In this document: in pieces, positions 41,218 to 49,794 of the stretch
How the letters are laid out: the number at the start of each line of letters is the position of its first letter
How positions within the stretch are numbered: position 1 is the stretch's first letter
Assembly (NCBI RefSeq): GCF_004358095.2
Contig: NZ_SMZJ02000009.1
Span: forward strand, 1 to 64,000
Reading direction: 5' to 3'
Length of the DNA stretch: 64,000 bases
Source of the DNA: Seonamhaeicola sediminis
GTDB lineage: Bacteria > Bacteroidota > Bacteroidia > Flavobacteriales > Flavobacteriaceae
The notes under the pieces: model-generated
What the model saw: the letters and a program-made list of their open reading frames with translations, nothing else
What the model was told of the DNA's origin: nothing
Databases searched by the model: none
Program-made: the position numbers and the translations under genes

Positions 41218-42156
41218 ATGAAAAATTTAAAATATATAATAGCATGTTTGGTTCTTTCTGTGATAAGTTTCTCTTGTACAGACCAAAGCACTTTTAGAAA
41301 TCCTTCCCATTTCGAGTTAGAAAATGGTGCATATATAAGGTTTAAAACAATTCCTCCAACTTCATTTATTCCAGAAGATGCGGCATCGGTTTCTATTGCT
41401 GCCGAAATGTTTGATCCAAATGATAACGTCATCCAATATGATTTATCCATGATTGCAACAATTATTAGTACAGGACAAGTTTATAAAGTAGATGATTTTA
41501 TTACCATCACTGACTTTCCCGCTACTTTAAATATTACAAGTCAAATGATTTCGGATGCAATCGGTGTACCCACTTCAGAGTTTGGAGCTGGCGATTTAAT
41601 TCAATTTAAAGCAGTAACAACAAGAGATGATGGTGTCAAGTTTTATGGTATCCCTCCAACGTTTAATGATGACAATGGTACTGTTGGTATTGGTAATACA
41701 GAAAACAATTTATTGACCGCTGTAGCTTATAAAGATGCTATGGACTTTGAATACGTAATTGCTTGTCCGCTGGATGACACCAATACACTTTATACTGGTA
41801 AATATGAGTTGACAACCACTATACCAGGTGTTTTTGGCCCTATTTTTAACGATCAAGAGATTGAACTTGAAGCCATATCGGTTTATCAAAGAACATTTGA
41901 AGCTATTTATTTAGAGCCATTTGGCTTTGGTAATACTGCAACTTATACTATTAATTTTATTTGTGGTGAAGTAACTTTAGCGCCTGATCAAGGAACAGGA
42001 CTTGGTTGTTCTGGAAGTTTAATTCTAACTTCTTCTACCATGCCTGGAGGATACAGTGAAACTGATGACTCAGAATTGATTGTTAACTTAATTGAAGACT
42101 CCGCAGGTTGTGGAGGTGGAGATACTGAAACAGCAATCGTTCTTAAGAAAATTTAA
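41218..42156 (+). CDS. accessory lipoprotein of the SusCD operon
   Basis: 312-residue lipoprotein, lipidated at Cys20. I recognise no catalytic family; the sequence is beta-rich, with paired Cys residues (about 186, 249, 262 and 298) that may form disulfides. Its place 13 bp after susD suggests a third, surface-exposed binding component like SusE/SusF analogues, which is inference from position. Confidence 0.6.
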   Translation: MKNLKYIIACLVLSVISFSCTDQSTFRNPSHFELENGAYIRFKTIPPTSFIPEDAASVSIAAEMFDPNDNVIQYDLSMIATIISTGQVYKVDDFITITDFPATLNITSQMISDAIGVPTSEFGAGDLIQFKAVTTRDDGVKFYGIPPTFNDDNGTVGIGNTENNLLTAVAYKDAMDFEYVIACPLDDTNTLYTGKYELTTTIPGVFGPIFNDQEIELEAISVYQRTFEAIYLEPFGFGNTATYTINFICGEVTLAPDQGTGLGCSGSLILTSSTMPGGYSETDDSELIVNLIEDSAGCGGGDTETAIVLKKI

Positions 42157-42180
42157 TTAGGAAATAAAAATTAAAAAAAA

Positions 42181-43086
42181 ATGAAAAAAATAATATATAT
42201 ATCATTATCTATATTAACTATTGGGCTTTTCTCCTGTAGTGATGATGACAGCTACTCTATTGCCTATGTAGATGATGAAGTTAAAACACCTTTAGTTGGC
42301 ACCATTGAACTAAATAGAGCTGCAGCGGCACCAACAACTAAAATGATGGAAGCTACAGTTACAATTCCTCAAACTTTTGATGTAGAATCAATTGTTGAAG
42401 TAACTTCTGAGTCAAAATTTGGAAACTTTCTGGAAATCGAAACTTTTGTTGAAAAAAGTTATATAACAGTCCCTGCAGGTGCTACCTCAGGTGTAGGCCT
42501 AATTAGAACTGCTGGAGATGACGAAGCAGTATTAGATGACTTTAACGGTACTGCAAACTTCGCTTCTGCTTTTATAAGTGGTATTGCTCTTAAACAACCA
42601 GAAGAAGGGAGTATAGATGATCCATATACAATGACTTCTGATACTGTTTCAATAGCTGGTGTAGCTTACGATTCTTCAATGGATCCCGAAGAGGAGTCTT
42701 TGTCAATTAGTTTAGATTGGTTAGGTCCTTATAATGTAAATGATTTAGATCTTTACGTTTTTAATTCTAATTTCAGCTTTTTAATTGGAACAGAAACTGG
42801 CGACAGATTTGAAGGATTAATTTTTAATGACCCCGATGATGATATTCGCCCCGAGGATGGTAATGATTATACCGTTGAAATTGCTATTTGGGATCCTAAT
42901 GGAAATGTAACATCTCCAATCCCTTACAGGCTTGTATTTACTCATCCTAATGGGGATACAGACATATATCTTGGCGAAGTAGACCCTGCTATTGGTTATA
43001 TAGATCCTGTTAACATTTCAAAAACTACTACTATAGATGACGATGATAATGAAGTTATTACTTTTGTTACTTCATCAGCCATATAA
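42181..43086 (+). CDS. second accessory lipoprotein of the SusCD operon (surface-export signal)
   Basis: 301-residue lipoprotein: Cys19 followed by Ser-Asp-Asp-Asp, which fits the Bacteroidota lipoprotein export signal for surface display. The mature part is Asp/Glu-rich and beta-like, with DWLGPYNVNDLDLYVFN (about 179-195), reminiscent of pre-peptidase C-terminal-type or carbohydrate-binding beta-sandwiches; not assignable by eye. Last gene of the operon; a strong terminator follows 20 bp after its stop. Confidence 0.65.
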   Translation: MKKIIYISLSILTIGLFSCSDDDSYSIAYVDDEVKTPLVGTIELNRAAAAPTTKMMEATVTIPQTFDVESIVEVTSESKFGNFLEIETFVEKSYITVPAGATSGVGLIRTAGDDEAVLDDFNGTANFASAFISGIALKQPEEGSIDDPYTMTSDTVSIAGVAYDSSMDPEEESLSISLDWLGPYNVNDLDLYVFNSNFSFLIGTETGDRFEGLIFNDPDDDIRPEDGNDYTVEIAIWDPNGNVTSPIPYRLVFTHPNGDTDIYLGEVDPAIGYIDPVNISKTTTIDDDDNEVITFVTSSAI

Positions 43087-43106
43087 AACTTAATTCTTAC
43101 TAAAAA

Positions 43107-43135
43107 AACCACTTCATTAATGAGGTGGTTTTTTT
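43107..43135 (+). terminator. terminator of the SusCD-type operon
   Basis: 11-bp stem with one wobble (43107-43117 with 43120-43130), 2-nt loop, T7 tail. Ends only 13 bp before the rlmB start codon. Confidence 0.88.
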
Positions 43136-43148
43136 ATACCTTTACCCC

Positions 43149-43895
43149 ATGCAAAACCAAACACAAATATTCGGTATTAGAGCCATTATTGAAGCTATTA
43201 ACGCCGATAAAAGTATTGATAAAGTTTTTCTACAAAAGGGGTTAAGAGGTGAGCTGTTCACTGAACTGGAATCATTGTTAAGAAAACAAGGTATAAACAC
43301 ATCCTATGTTCCTGTTGAAAAGCTCAATCGGCTTACTAAAAAGAATCATCAAGGAGCAGTAGCTCAAATATCTCCTATTACATTTTATGATATAGAACAC
43401 TTGGTTTTGAATGTTATTGAATCTGGAAAAACACCTTTGTTTTTACTCTTAGACCAACTTAGTGATGTTAGAAATTTTGGCGCCATTATTCGCACCGCTG
43501 AATGCACTGGCGTTGACGGCATTATTATTCAAAAAAAAGGAGGAGCACCAGTAAACGGTGATACTATAAAAACTAGTGCAGGTGCTGTTTATAAAATGCC
43601 CATCTGCAAAGTAGACCACATAAAAGATGCTGTTTTTTATATGCAGGCATCAGGTATTAAAGTAATTGCTGCTACCGAAAAAACAGATAATACATTATAC
43701 GACGTTTCTTTTAAAGAACCTTGTGCTATTATCATGGGGTCTGAAGATAGAGGCATTAATCCATCAACACTCAAAATAGTTGATACTAAAGCAAAATTAC
43801 CGCTCCTGGGTGATATACAATCTTTGAATGTTTCCGTTGCTTGTGGTGCCTTTCTATATGAAACAGTTAGGCAAAGATTGGCAATTGACAATTGA
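43149..43895 (+). CDS. rlmB: 23S rRNA 2'-O-methyltransferase RlmB (TrmH family)
   Basis: SPOUT methyltransferase, probably methylating G2251 of 23S rRNA. Start at 43149 (MQNQTQIFGIRAIIEAI), 248 residues; an upstream GTG lies inside the terminator and is rejected. N-terminal substrate-binding domain (1-75), then the knot motifs LLDQLSDVRNFGAIIRTAE (about 101-119), MGSEDRGIN (about 197-205) and LPLLGDIQSLNVSVACGAFLYE (split, about 217-238). Odd: the last codons (Ile-Asp-Asn-stop) lie inside a heptad repeat. A weak -7-like TACCTTTA at 43137-43144 would make the mRNA almost leaderless. Confidence 0.93.
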   Translation: MQNQTQIFGIRAIIEAINADKSIDKVFLQKGLRGELFTELESLLRKQGINTSYVPVEKLNRLTKKNHQGAVAQISPITFYDIEHLVLNVIESGKTPLFLLLDQLSDVRNFGAIIRTAECTGVDGIIIQKKGGAPVNGDTIKTSAGAVYKMPICKVDHIKDAVFYMQASGIKVIAATEKTDNTLYDVSFKEPCAIIMGSEDRGINPSTLKIVDTKAKLPLLGDIQSLNVSVACGAFLYETVRQRLAIDN

Positions 43896-43945
43896 CGATT
43901 GACGATTGACGATTGACGATTTACGATTTACGATTTACGATTTAC
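43883..43945 (+). repeat. nine-unit tandem heptad array overlapping the rlmB stop
   Basis: Two AATTGAC, three GATTGAC and four GATTTAC units in perfect 7-nt register, 63 bp. The first two units encode the end of RlmB. The same GATTTAC heptad occurs three times at 20336-20356 in the infA-rpmJ spacer. Confidence 0.93.
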
Positions 43946-43952
43946 TATTAAG

Positions 43953-44678
43953 TTATTCTTTTTTCTTCTTATAGGTATAATTTATTTTGATATCGTTCTT
44001 CTCTTCTTTGAGTTCAATGTTTTCAATAAAGTTTCCGTTTTCATCAAAATGTTTTAGAAAAGGATCATCTTCTTCTTTATAGTACTCCTGTTCCCATTCA
44101 AATTTTTTAGGTTTGGCTATTTGTCTCTTAAATAAAAATGCAAATGTAAGACCCGTTATCAACCCCGATAAATGCCCTTCCCAAGACACACCATCTTTAA
44201 TTGGCATAACATACCAAACCATACTTCCATAAAGGAAAACTACCAATAACGACAATGCTATTAGCCGGTAATGTTTTGCTAAAACCCCTTTGAAAAATGT
44301 AAAGCTAACCAATACATAAATAAGACCGCTAGCACCAATATGATATGATGGCCTGCCAATACACCAGGTAAGAAATCCAGAAACGACAATTCCCCAAAGT
44401 ATAACTTTCCAAGCAATGTGCCTATAAAAATAAAAAAGTGCCATGGTAAGCACCAACAAAGGCAATGTATTATGATATAAATGTTCAATACCACTGTGAA
44501 TAAAAGGGCTTAAAAAAACTCCTCGTAATCCTTTTAACGTTAATGGATATATCCCGTATTCATTAAAATTGACATTAAAACGAACCTCAAACGAAAGTAC
44601 AGACCAAATAATTAGCACTAAAAAAACGGGGTAAGCTATAACGCCTAAAGTGAATTTAAACTGTGTGTTTTGATTCAT
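43953..44678 (-). CDS. rhomboid family intramembrane serine protease
   Basis: 241-residue membrane protease. The catalytic dyad is Ser117 in HIGASGLIY and His169 in WEGHLSGL; an HSGIEHLYHN segment (about 61-70) is the conserved oxyanion-side motif. Six membrane segments between about 10 and 185, then a charged cytoplasmic C-terminal tail (about 190-241) rich in Glu/Lys. Substrates unknown. Convergent with rlmB, divergent from rarA. Confidence 0.9.
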   Translation of the reverse strand: MNQNTQFKFTLGVIAYPVFLVLIIWSVLSFEVRFNVNFNEYGIYPLTLKGLRGVFLSPFIHSGIEHLYHNTLPLLVLTMALFYFYRHIAWKVILWGIVVSGFLTWCIGRPSYHIGASGLIYVLVSFTFFKGVLAKHYRLIALSLLVVFLYGSMVWYVMPIKDGVSWEGHLSGLITGLTFAFLFKRQIAKPKKFEWEQEYYKEEDDPFLKHFDENGNFIENIELKEEKNDIKINYTYKKKKE

Positions 44679-44916
44679 AAATTAAAGATAGCAAATAGTT
44701 ATCCAAAATTAGGCTTTGTGTAAAATTGGCAGACTGTTATGTTAGAAGTTGTCGCAAGTTGCCCCGCGTAGCTGTAATAATGCAGACAGGCTTGTAACAC
44801 AAAATAGAATCATCAAGAATTAAAGTGCCGCCTAACTATGTCTTTCTGAAAAAGTGAATAGTCTTTTCTAAAATTGTGGTACATGCAAAACCAAAAAATA
44901 GAGTAAATTTACAACT
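44679..44916. other. rhomboid-rarA divergent region with a GC-richer patch
   Basis: Contains a stretch at about 44750-44800 with clearly higher GC than its surroundings and an inverted pair GCAAGTT/ and GGCTTGTAAC-type ends. No open frame or RNA gene recognised; it may be a remnant of a repeat. A -7-like TAAATTTA (44904-44911) precedes rarA. Confidence 0.35.
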
Positions 44917-46191
44917 ATGAATGAACCCTTAGCGGAACGATTACGCCCTAAAAGTTTAGAGGACTATGTAAGTCAAACCCATTTGATTGGAGAGCATGGT
45001 GCTTTAACTCAAAGTATCAAACAAGGATTGATTCCGTCAATGATTTTTTGGGGGCCACCAGGAACAGGTAAAACTACTTTAGCTAACATTATTGCAACAG
45101 AATCTGGTAGGCCTTTTTACACACTCAGTGCTATAAACTCTGGAGTAAAAGATGTGCGAGGTGTGATTGAAAAGGCAAAACAAAGTGGTGGTTTGTTCAC
45201 AACCAAAAACCCTATTTTGTTTATAGATGAGATACATAGATTTAGTAAATCTCAGCAAGATTCTTTATTACAAGCGGTTGAAAAAGGTTGGATTACATTG
45301 ATTGGTGCTACTACTGAAAATCCAAGTTTTGAGGTAATTTCAGCATTATTATCCCGTTGTCAGGTTTACATTTTAAATGCTTTTGATAAAAATGATTTAG
45401 AGACACTTTTAAAACGAGCCATTGAAAAAGACACTATCATCTCAAAGAAAAAGATAGAACTAAAGGAAACCAGCGCACTTCTTAGACTTTCAGGTGGTGA
45501 TGCCAGAAAATTACTTAATATTTTTGAACTTATTGTAAATTCGGTTGATGGTGACGTTATTATTAATGACAACTTAGTTCTTGAAAAAGTTCAAAATAAT
45601 ACGGTACGTTATGATAAAACTGGCGAGCAACATTATGATATTATTTCGGCGTTTATAAAATCTATTCGTGGTAGTGACCCAAATGGTGCGGTGTATTGGT
45701 TAGCTCGTATGATTGAAGGTGGCGAAGACCTAAAATTTATAGCTAGAAGATTATTAATTTTAGCTAGCGAAGATATTGGTAATGCCAACCCAACAGCATT
45801 GGTAATTGCAAACAATACATTTCAAGCAGTATCAACTATTGGATATCCAGAATCTAGAATTATTTTAAGCCAGTGTGCTACTTATTTGGCATGTTCTGCT
45901 AAAAGTAATGCAGCTTATTCTGCTATTAACCTAGCTCAACAAAAAGTACGTGAAACTGGTGATTTAAGTGTTCCGTTAGAAATTCGAAATGCCCCCACTA
46001 AACTCATGAAAGAACTTGGTTATGGTGAAAATTATAAATATGCTCATAATTACGAGAACAATTTTACCGACCAAGAATTCCTACCAGACGAGATAAAAAA
46101 CACTACTTTTTATAACCCTGGAAATAACCCCAGAGAACAGACTCAAAAAGACTTTTTAAAACAACGTTGGAAAAAAAAATATGGTTATTAG
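44917..46191 (+). CDS. rarA: replication-associated recombination protein A (RarA/MgsA)
   Basis: AAA+ ATPase of the clamp-loader-like RarA family acting at stalled replication forks. 424 residues: Walker A GPPGTGKT (46-53), Walker B FIDEIHRF (102-109), sensor 1 GATTENPSFEV, and the C-terminal tetramerisation domain with GGEDLKFIARRLLILASEDIGNANP (split over about 267-291) and APTKLMKELGYGENYKYAH. Start supported by length and the family N-terminus PLAERLRPKSLEDYVSQ. Confidence 0.95.
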   Translation: MNEPLAERLRPKSLEDYVSQTHLIGEHGALTQSIKQGLIPSMIFWGPPGTGKTTLANIIATESGRPFYTLSAINSGVKDVRGVIEKAKQSGGLFTTKNPILFIDEIHRFSKSQQDSLLQAVEKGWITLIGATTENPSFEVISALLSRCQVYILNAFDKNDLETLLKRAIEKDTIISKKKIELKETSALLRLSGGDARKLLNIFELIVNSVDGDVIINDNLVLEKVQNNTVRYDKTGEQHYDIISAFIKSIRGSDPNGAVYWLARMIEGGEDLKFIARRLLILASEDIGNANPTALVIANNTFQAVSTIGYPESRIILSQCATYLACSAKSNAAYSAINLAQQKVRETGDLSVPLEIRNAPTKLMKELGYGENYKYAHNYENNFTDQEFLPDEIKNTTFYNPGNNPREQTQKDFLKQRWKKKYGY

Positions 46192-46228
46192 TATAGTTTA
46201 TAGTTATTGCTAATAGTTACTGGAAACA

Positions 46229-47122
46229 TTAAAACTTAATGTTTAAAGCTTCGGTTTTCATGGTATCTTCTACATAATACTCAATGACCCAGTTATTCCC
46301 TCTTTTGTAAACCAGAGCACTTTTCCCTTCTACCAAAAAAACATTATCAATTCCAGTTTTACTGATTTTATAAACTACTTTAGGAGAACTATCCACTAAT
46401 TGAAAACCATTAGTAATTGGTTGTGCATACAACACATCTGATGAGTCTTTTTTATTTACTGGCTGAGTAATAACCTTTGATAGTTCTGGGGAAACTTCTC
46501 TATTATTTGGTTTAGAAACCACTGGTGATTCGTCGCTTTTTTCTTCAACTTTAGCAATTTCTTTAGCCTTTTTAAGATTTTCAATTTCGGCCTTTAACTC
46601 CTGAATTTCTTCAGAAACTTCATTTTTAACATCAAGTTGTTGAGACGTACTTGATGTTGAAGTCAAAGACGAAACATTCTCATTGGACACATATGCATAA
46701 TTTAATTTTCCTAATTCTTCAAAAGCTTGTCTAAGCGCTATGTTATAAGCTTTTTCATATTCTTTCTCTCTACTTTCTCCCATAGGGGATGTGTAAATAA
46801 TTTGGTCATTACAATCCATGAGTTCAATCTTTAGTTTGGTTTTAAACATACCTGACTCTGCAGAAACATTAGATCTTAACGCTAAACATCTATTTCTTTT
46901 TAAATCTTCAGGGTAATCTTCCCCTTCTAAAAAAGCATTAAAACCATGCTTTTCAAATAAAAATTTAGCTAAAGAGTTTAATTGATACTGATCTTTTTTC
47001 TTTAAAAAATCAAATCTATTTGGAACAATAACATATTTGTAATTACTCAAATTAGTTTGAGAAAAAGCAGAAAAAACTGTAAAAAAAGCAATAGTAATTA
47101 AAGTACATTTAATCTTCATCAT
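46229..47122 (-). CDS. exported protein with coiled coil, function unknown
   Basis: 297-residue protein, signal peptide at about 1-21 (before Gln22). The first domain (25-145) is alpha/beta, with paired Cys residues, and resembles proteins annotated only as hypothetical in flavobacteria; a coiled coil (about 165-195) and a Ser/Pro/Lys linker follow, then a small beta domain (about 232-297). Its start overlaps the end of the DUF5723 gene by 14 nt, so it is translated from the same mRNA and probably acts with it at the outer membrane. Confidence 0.6.
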   Translation of the reverse strand: MMKIKCTLITIAFFTVFSAFSQTNLSNYKYVIVPNRFDFLKKKDQYQLNSLAKFLFEKHGFNAFLEGEDYPEDLKRNRCLALRSNVSAESGMFKTKLKIELMDCNDQIIYTSPMGESREKEYEKAYNIALRQAFEELGKLNYAYVSNENVSSLTSTSSTSQQLDVKNEVSEEIQELKAEIENLKKAKEIAKVEEKSDESPVVSKPNNREVSPELSKVITQPVNKKDSSDVLYAQPITNGFQLVDSSPKVVYKISKTGIDNVFLVEGKSALVYKRGNNWVIEYYVEDTMKTEALNIKF

Positions 47123-48512
47123 TTGTAAATATATAATTAATGCCTAATTGTAAAGATAGGCTTTGCGCATTGTAAATATTTTTAAAGTTAAGAAAATTAT
47201 CTGCCATTATATAAAAATTTACGCCTCCCAATTGGGCGGACATCCCTAACCCAATGTTTGTAAACGAATATGAATCTAAAGTATAAGCTGCTTTTACACT
47301 TAACCCATTTAATAATCTTCTGTAGTAATATGTCGTTAGTGCTACCTGCGGTAGCTTAGGTCTATTAATAGCATATAGTTGTATCCCTACTCTGTTTAAA
47401 TATCCTGAATCATCAAATGTGCAATCACATTCTTTACTAACTTTTTTTCCAAACGCATAATTAAGAGAAGAATTGAGTTTTATAGGGCGCCACGTAGTAT
47501 ATTTTGTTCTCGTAGTATCTAAAGTAAAAAGATTACTAAACTCTTCCTCTATTGCTGTCCAATATTCATCAGCTGTTTGTCCTGAACCTACTTCTGGAAA
47601 AATTGGATTAATCCCTTCAAATACATAGTTCCCTTTTAACTCATAATTTTCAACATGTTTTCTATGCCTTATAAAACCAAAATCTAATAAACTTCCATCT
47701 AAATACCAATGTTTATCAATGTTGTAGGAGAATCCTAAATCGATACCCAGACCTAAGTTACTACCAAATAATAATTGTTTAGTAATGTCTTTCATTTCAA
47801 AATCTGAATCCATAGTTAAATTAACCAATCCAGACGTTTTAAGACTTAAATCTAAATCAAAAATATGATCATAAGCATTATTATCTCCATTTACAGTTAT
47901 GAAAGTACCCGTATTACTCACTGAATTTACATTAGTAATACTAGAATACACCTTACCTCTAATACCGTAAGTAAATTTATCATTAACAACCTTGTTATAT
48001 CCAATATGTAAAACGGATATTAATTCTGAAGTTCCATTTAAATGATCTAAGCGAAAAGGCCTATTAATATTGTTTTGATTCCCTTCATAAACTAATTTAG
48101 CGTAGTCTTTTGGAAAATATAAAATAGCATCTACTTCTTGATAAAGTCCAAAACTTATATATTCATTTTTATCATAGCTAGGTCCAAAAGCAAAACCTCC
48201 TGATAAAATTTCAAGTTGTTGATTAAATGTAAAAAAGTCTGTTGGTCTTAATCTGTAGACCACCTCTTCCAACTTTGTATTAAAGTCCTTTCCATCAACT
48301 GCAAATAAATCATAAACCGTTACTCCTGAGCTTCCTCCATTTGCATGAATATGAGATAGTAGTGGTATTCCAAAATACCAATCATTATGCGTTTTACCTC
48401 CAGGGTTTTGCAAAAGAGACTGAGGAATCTCAGTAAAACCATATAAGATTTGTTTGTTTTGAGCATAAGATACTGCCATTAACAGGAAAACAAACCAAGC
48501 ACACTTTTTCAT
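47109..48512 (-). CDS. DUF5723 family outer-membrane protein
   Basis: 467-residue exported protein, signal peptide 1-17 (before Gln18). Beta-barrel-like pattern throughout, with the N-terminal 'GFTEIPQSLLQNPGG' and 'WYFGIPLLSHIHANGGSSG' segments typical of DUF5723 proteins in Bacteroidota. Some members are discussed in connection with gliding or type IX-secretion organisms, but no function is established. The gene overlaps its neighbours on both sides (4 nt ATGA upstream, 14 nt downstream). Confidence 0.7.
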   Translation of the reverse strand: MKKCAWFVFLLMAVSYAQNKQILYGFTEIPQSLLQNPGGKTHNDWYFGIPLLSHIHANGGSSGVTVYDLFAVDGKDFNTKLEEVVYRLRPTDFFTFNQQLEILSGGFAFGPSYDKNEYISFGLYQEVDAILYFPKDYAKLVYEGNQNNINRPFRLDHLNGTSELISVLHIGYNKVVNDKFTYGIRGKVYSSITNVNSVSNTGTFITVNGDNNAYDHIFDLDLSLKTSGLVNLTMDSDFEMKDITKQLLFGSNLGLGIDLGFSYNIDKHWYLDGSLLDFGFIRHRKHVENYELKGNYVFEGINPIFPEVGSGQTADEYWTAIEEEFSNLFTLDTTRTKYTTWRPIKLNSSLNYAFGKKVSKECDCTFDDSGYLNRVGIQLYAINRPKLPQVALTTYYYRRLLNGLSVKAAYTLDSYSFTNIGLGMSAQLGGVNFYIMADNFLNFKNIYNAQSLSLQLGINYIFTNDED

Positions 48513-49072
48513 AGTGTGTTATCAATATTTAAAAAGAATATCCCTTTAGATTTCAATTTAATACTTCCAGGAGTATTTTCATTGATTACTGGACCTGGTT
48601 TCAAGTTTAAAGTGAAAAGTAATTTTCCGGTTTCAAAAAGGCTCTCAAGTGTATTATTTTCAAATACTTCAGTGTAATTAAATATTGTAGGTGTATTGGT
48701 AGAAGATGCTTCTACAGCAAATGAAAAGCTATGTAATTGAATATTAGAATCTGTAAGGAAATCAATCCTTAATTCAATACCTCTGTTGATACTATTTGTA
48801 GTTTCAAAAACAAATTCGGCTTTAACAAGATGTTCCTTTATAAACGCATCCTTAAAAATTTCAACTAGTACAGAATCCTGAACCGAAGATATTTCAACAC
48901 CATCTTCTAAAAATTGATTTGCAGGCTCATCCAGAAATATAAGACTTGATTCAATTACTGGAGTAACTTCAAAATCATCAATCTGATTAAAATCAATATC
49001 TTTAGTACAAGCTATTGTAAAGGCACTTAATAAAACTGACAACAGTAGTACATTAAAAGTTTTCTTTTTCAT
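48509..49072 (-). CDS. lipoprotein of unknown function
   Basis: 187-residue lipoprotein, lipidation at Cys22 (Thr-Ile-Ala-Cys). Mature part is beta-rich with no recognised motif. Overlaps the DUF5723 gene by ATGA and lies 35 bp after yjjG, so it belongs to the same run. Probably a periplasmic-face partner of the DUF5723 barrel (inference from overlap). Confidence 0.6.
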   Translation of the reverse strand: MKKKTFNVLLLSVLLSAFTIACTKDIDFNQIDDFEVTPVIESSLIFLDEPANQFLEDGVEISSVQDSVLVEIFKDAFIKEHLVKAEFVFETTNSINRGIELRIDFLTDSNIQLHSFSFAVEASSTNTPTIFNYTEVFENNTLESLFETGKLLFTLNLKPGPVINENTPGSIKLKSKGIFFLNIDNTL

Positions 49073-49107
49073 TTCCTTGCAAGTTAAAACAATTAGATTC
49101 TATAACA

Positions 49108-49794
49108 TTACAGGTATTTTTTTAATTCCATTAGCTTAGTAACTTGTTTAACACCGTTTTTATTGTCTCCATTAACACTCACCAAAATAACATCCATTCC
49201 AACATTTTGAGCACCTAGAATATCGGCTTCATAATTATCACCTATCATAACACTAGTCTCTACCGTAGTTTGAGCCTTTTCTAGAGCGTAATTAAAGATT
49301 TTTGGATTTGGTTTTTTAACCCCAACAATTTCAGAATTGGTAACCGTTTTAAAGAAATGATTGATATTAGATTTGATTAGTTTCCTGTTTTGAACTTCCT
49401 CAAAGCCATTGGTAATGATGTGTAAATTATAATTAATTTTTAAGTAGCTCAGTACTTCATGGGTGTTTTCAAACAGAAAATTATGGGTAGTGAGGTAAGT
49501 AATATAATCTTCTGAAAGTTTAAAAATTGTACCTTCATCAACTTTTTTTCCTACCTGTAAAAATGCATCATTTAGTCTACCAAAGCGTAATGATTGCTTA
49601 TCAATTCTCTCCTCTCTATAAAGTTTCCAGTAGTGTAAATTAATGGGTTCATAGAATGAAAGGAAATCTTCTATATCTACATCAATATTATTTAGCTCAA
49701 AAATTTTAGTAAAAGTTAATGCCGAGTTTCTATCAAAATCCCAAAGTGTATGATCTAAATCAAAGAAAACATCAGTTACTCTGTTATTTATCAT
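49108..49794 (-). CDS. yjjG: HAD-superfamily nucleotidase, YjjG family
   Basis: 228-residue cytoplasmic phosphatase thought to hydrolyse non-canonical pyrimidine nucleotides. HAD motif I DVFFDLDHTLWDFD (8-21, nucleophile Asp12), motif II IITNGFE, and motif III/IV KKPNPKIF plus MIGDNYEADILGA. Cap domain at about 20-95. Its start overlaps the deacetylase-like gene by 11 nt. Confidence 0.88.
   Translation of the reverse strand: MINNRVTDVFFDLDHTLWDFDRNSALTFTKIFELNNIDVDIEDFLSFYEPINLHYWKLYREERIDKQSLRFGRLNDAFLQVGKKVDEGTIFKLSEDYITYLTTHNFLFENTHEVLSYLKINYNLHIITNGFEEVQNRKLIKSNINHFFKTVTNSEIVGVKKPNPKIFNYALEKAQTTVETSVMIGDNYEADILGAQNVGMDVILVSVNGDNKNGVKQVTKLMELKKYL

Noticed and set aside
36297-43086. A full polysaccharide-utilisation locus
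   Set aside because: No carbohydrate-active enzyme, sulfatase or regulator gene is present on either side.
43883-43945. Possible CRISPR array
   Set aside because: Units are 7 nt with no spacers; it is a simple tandem repeat.
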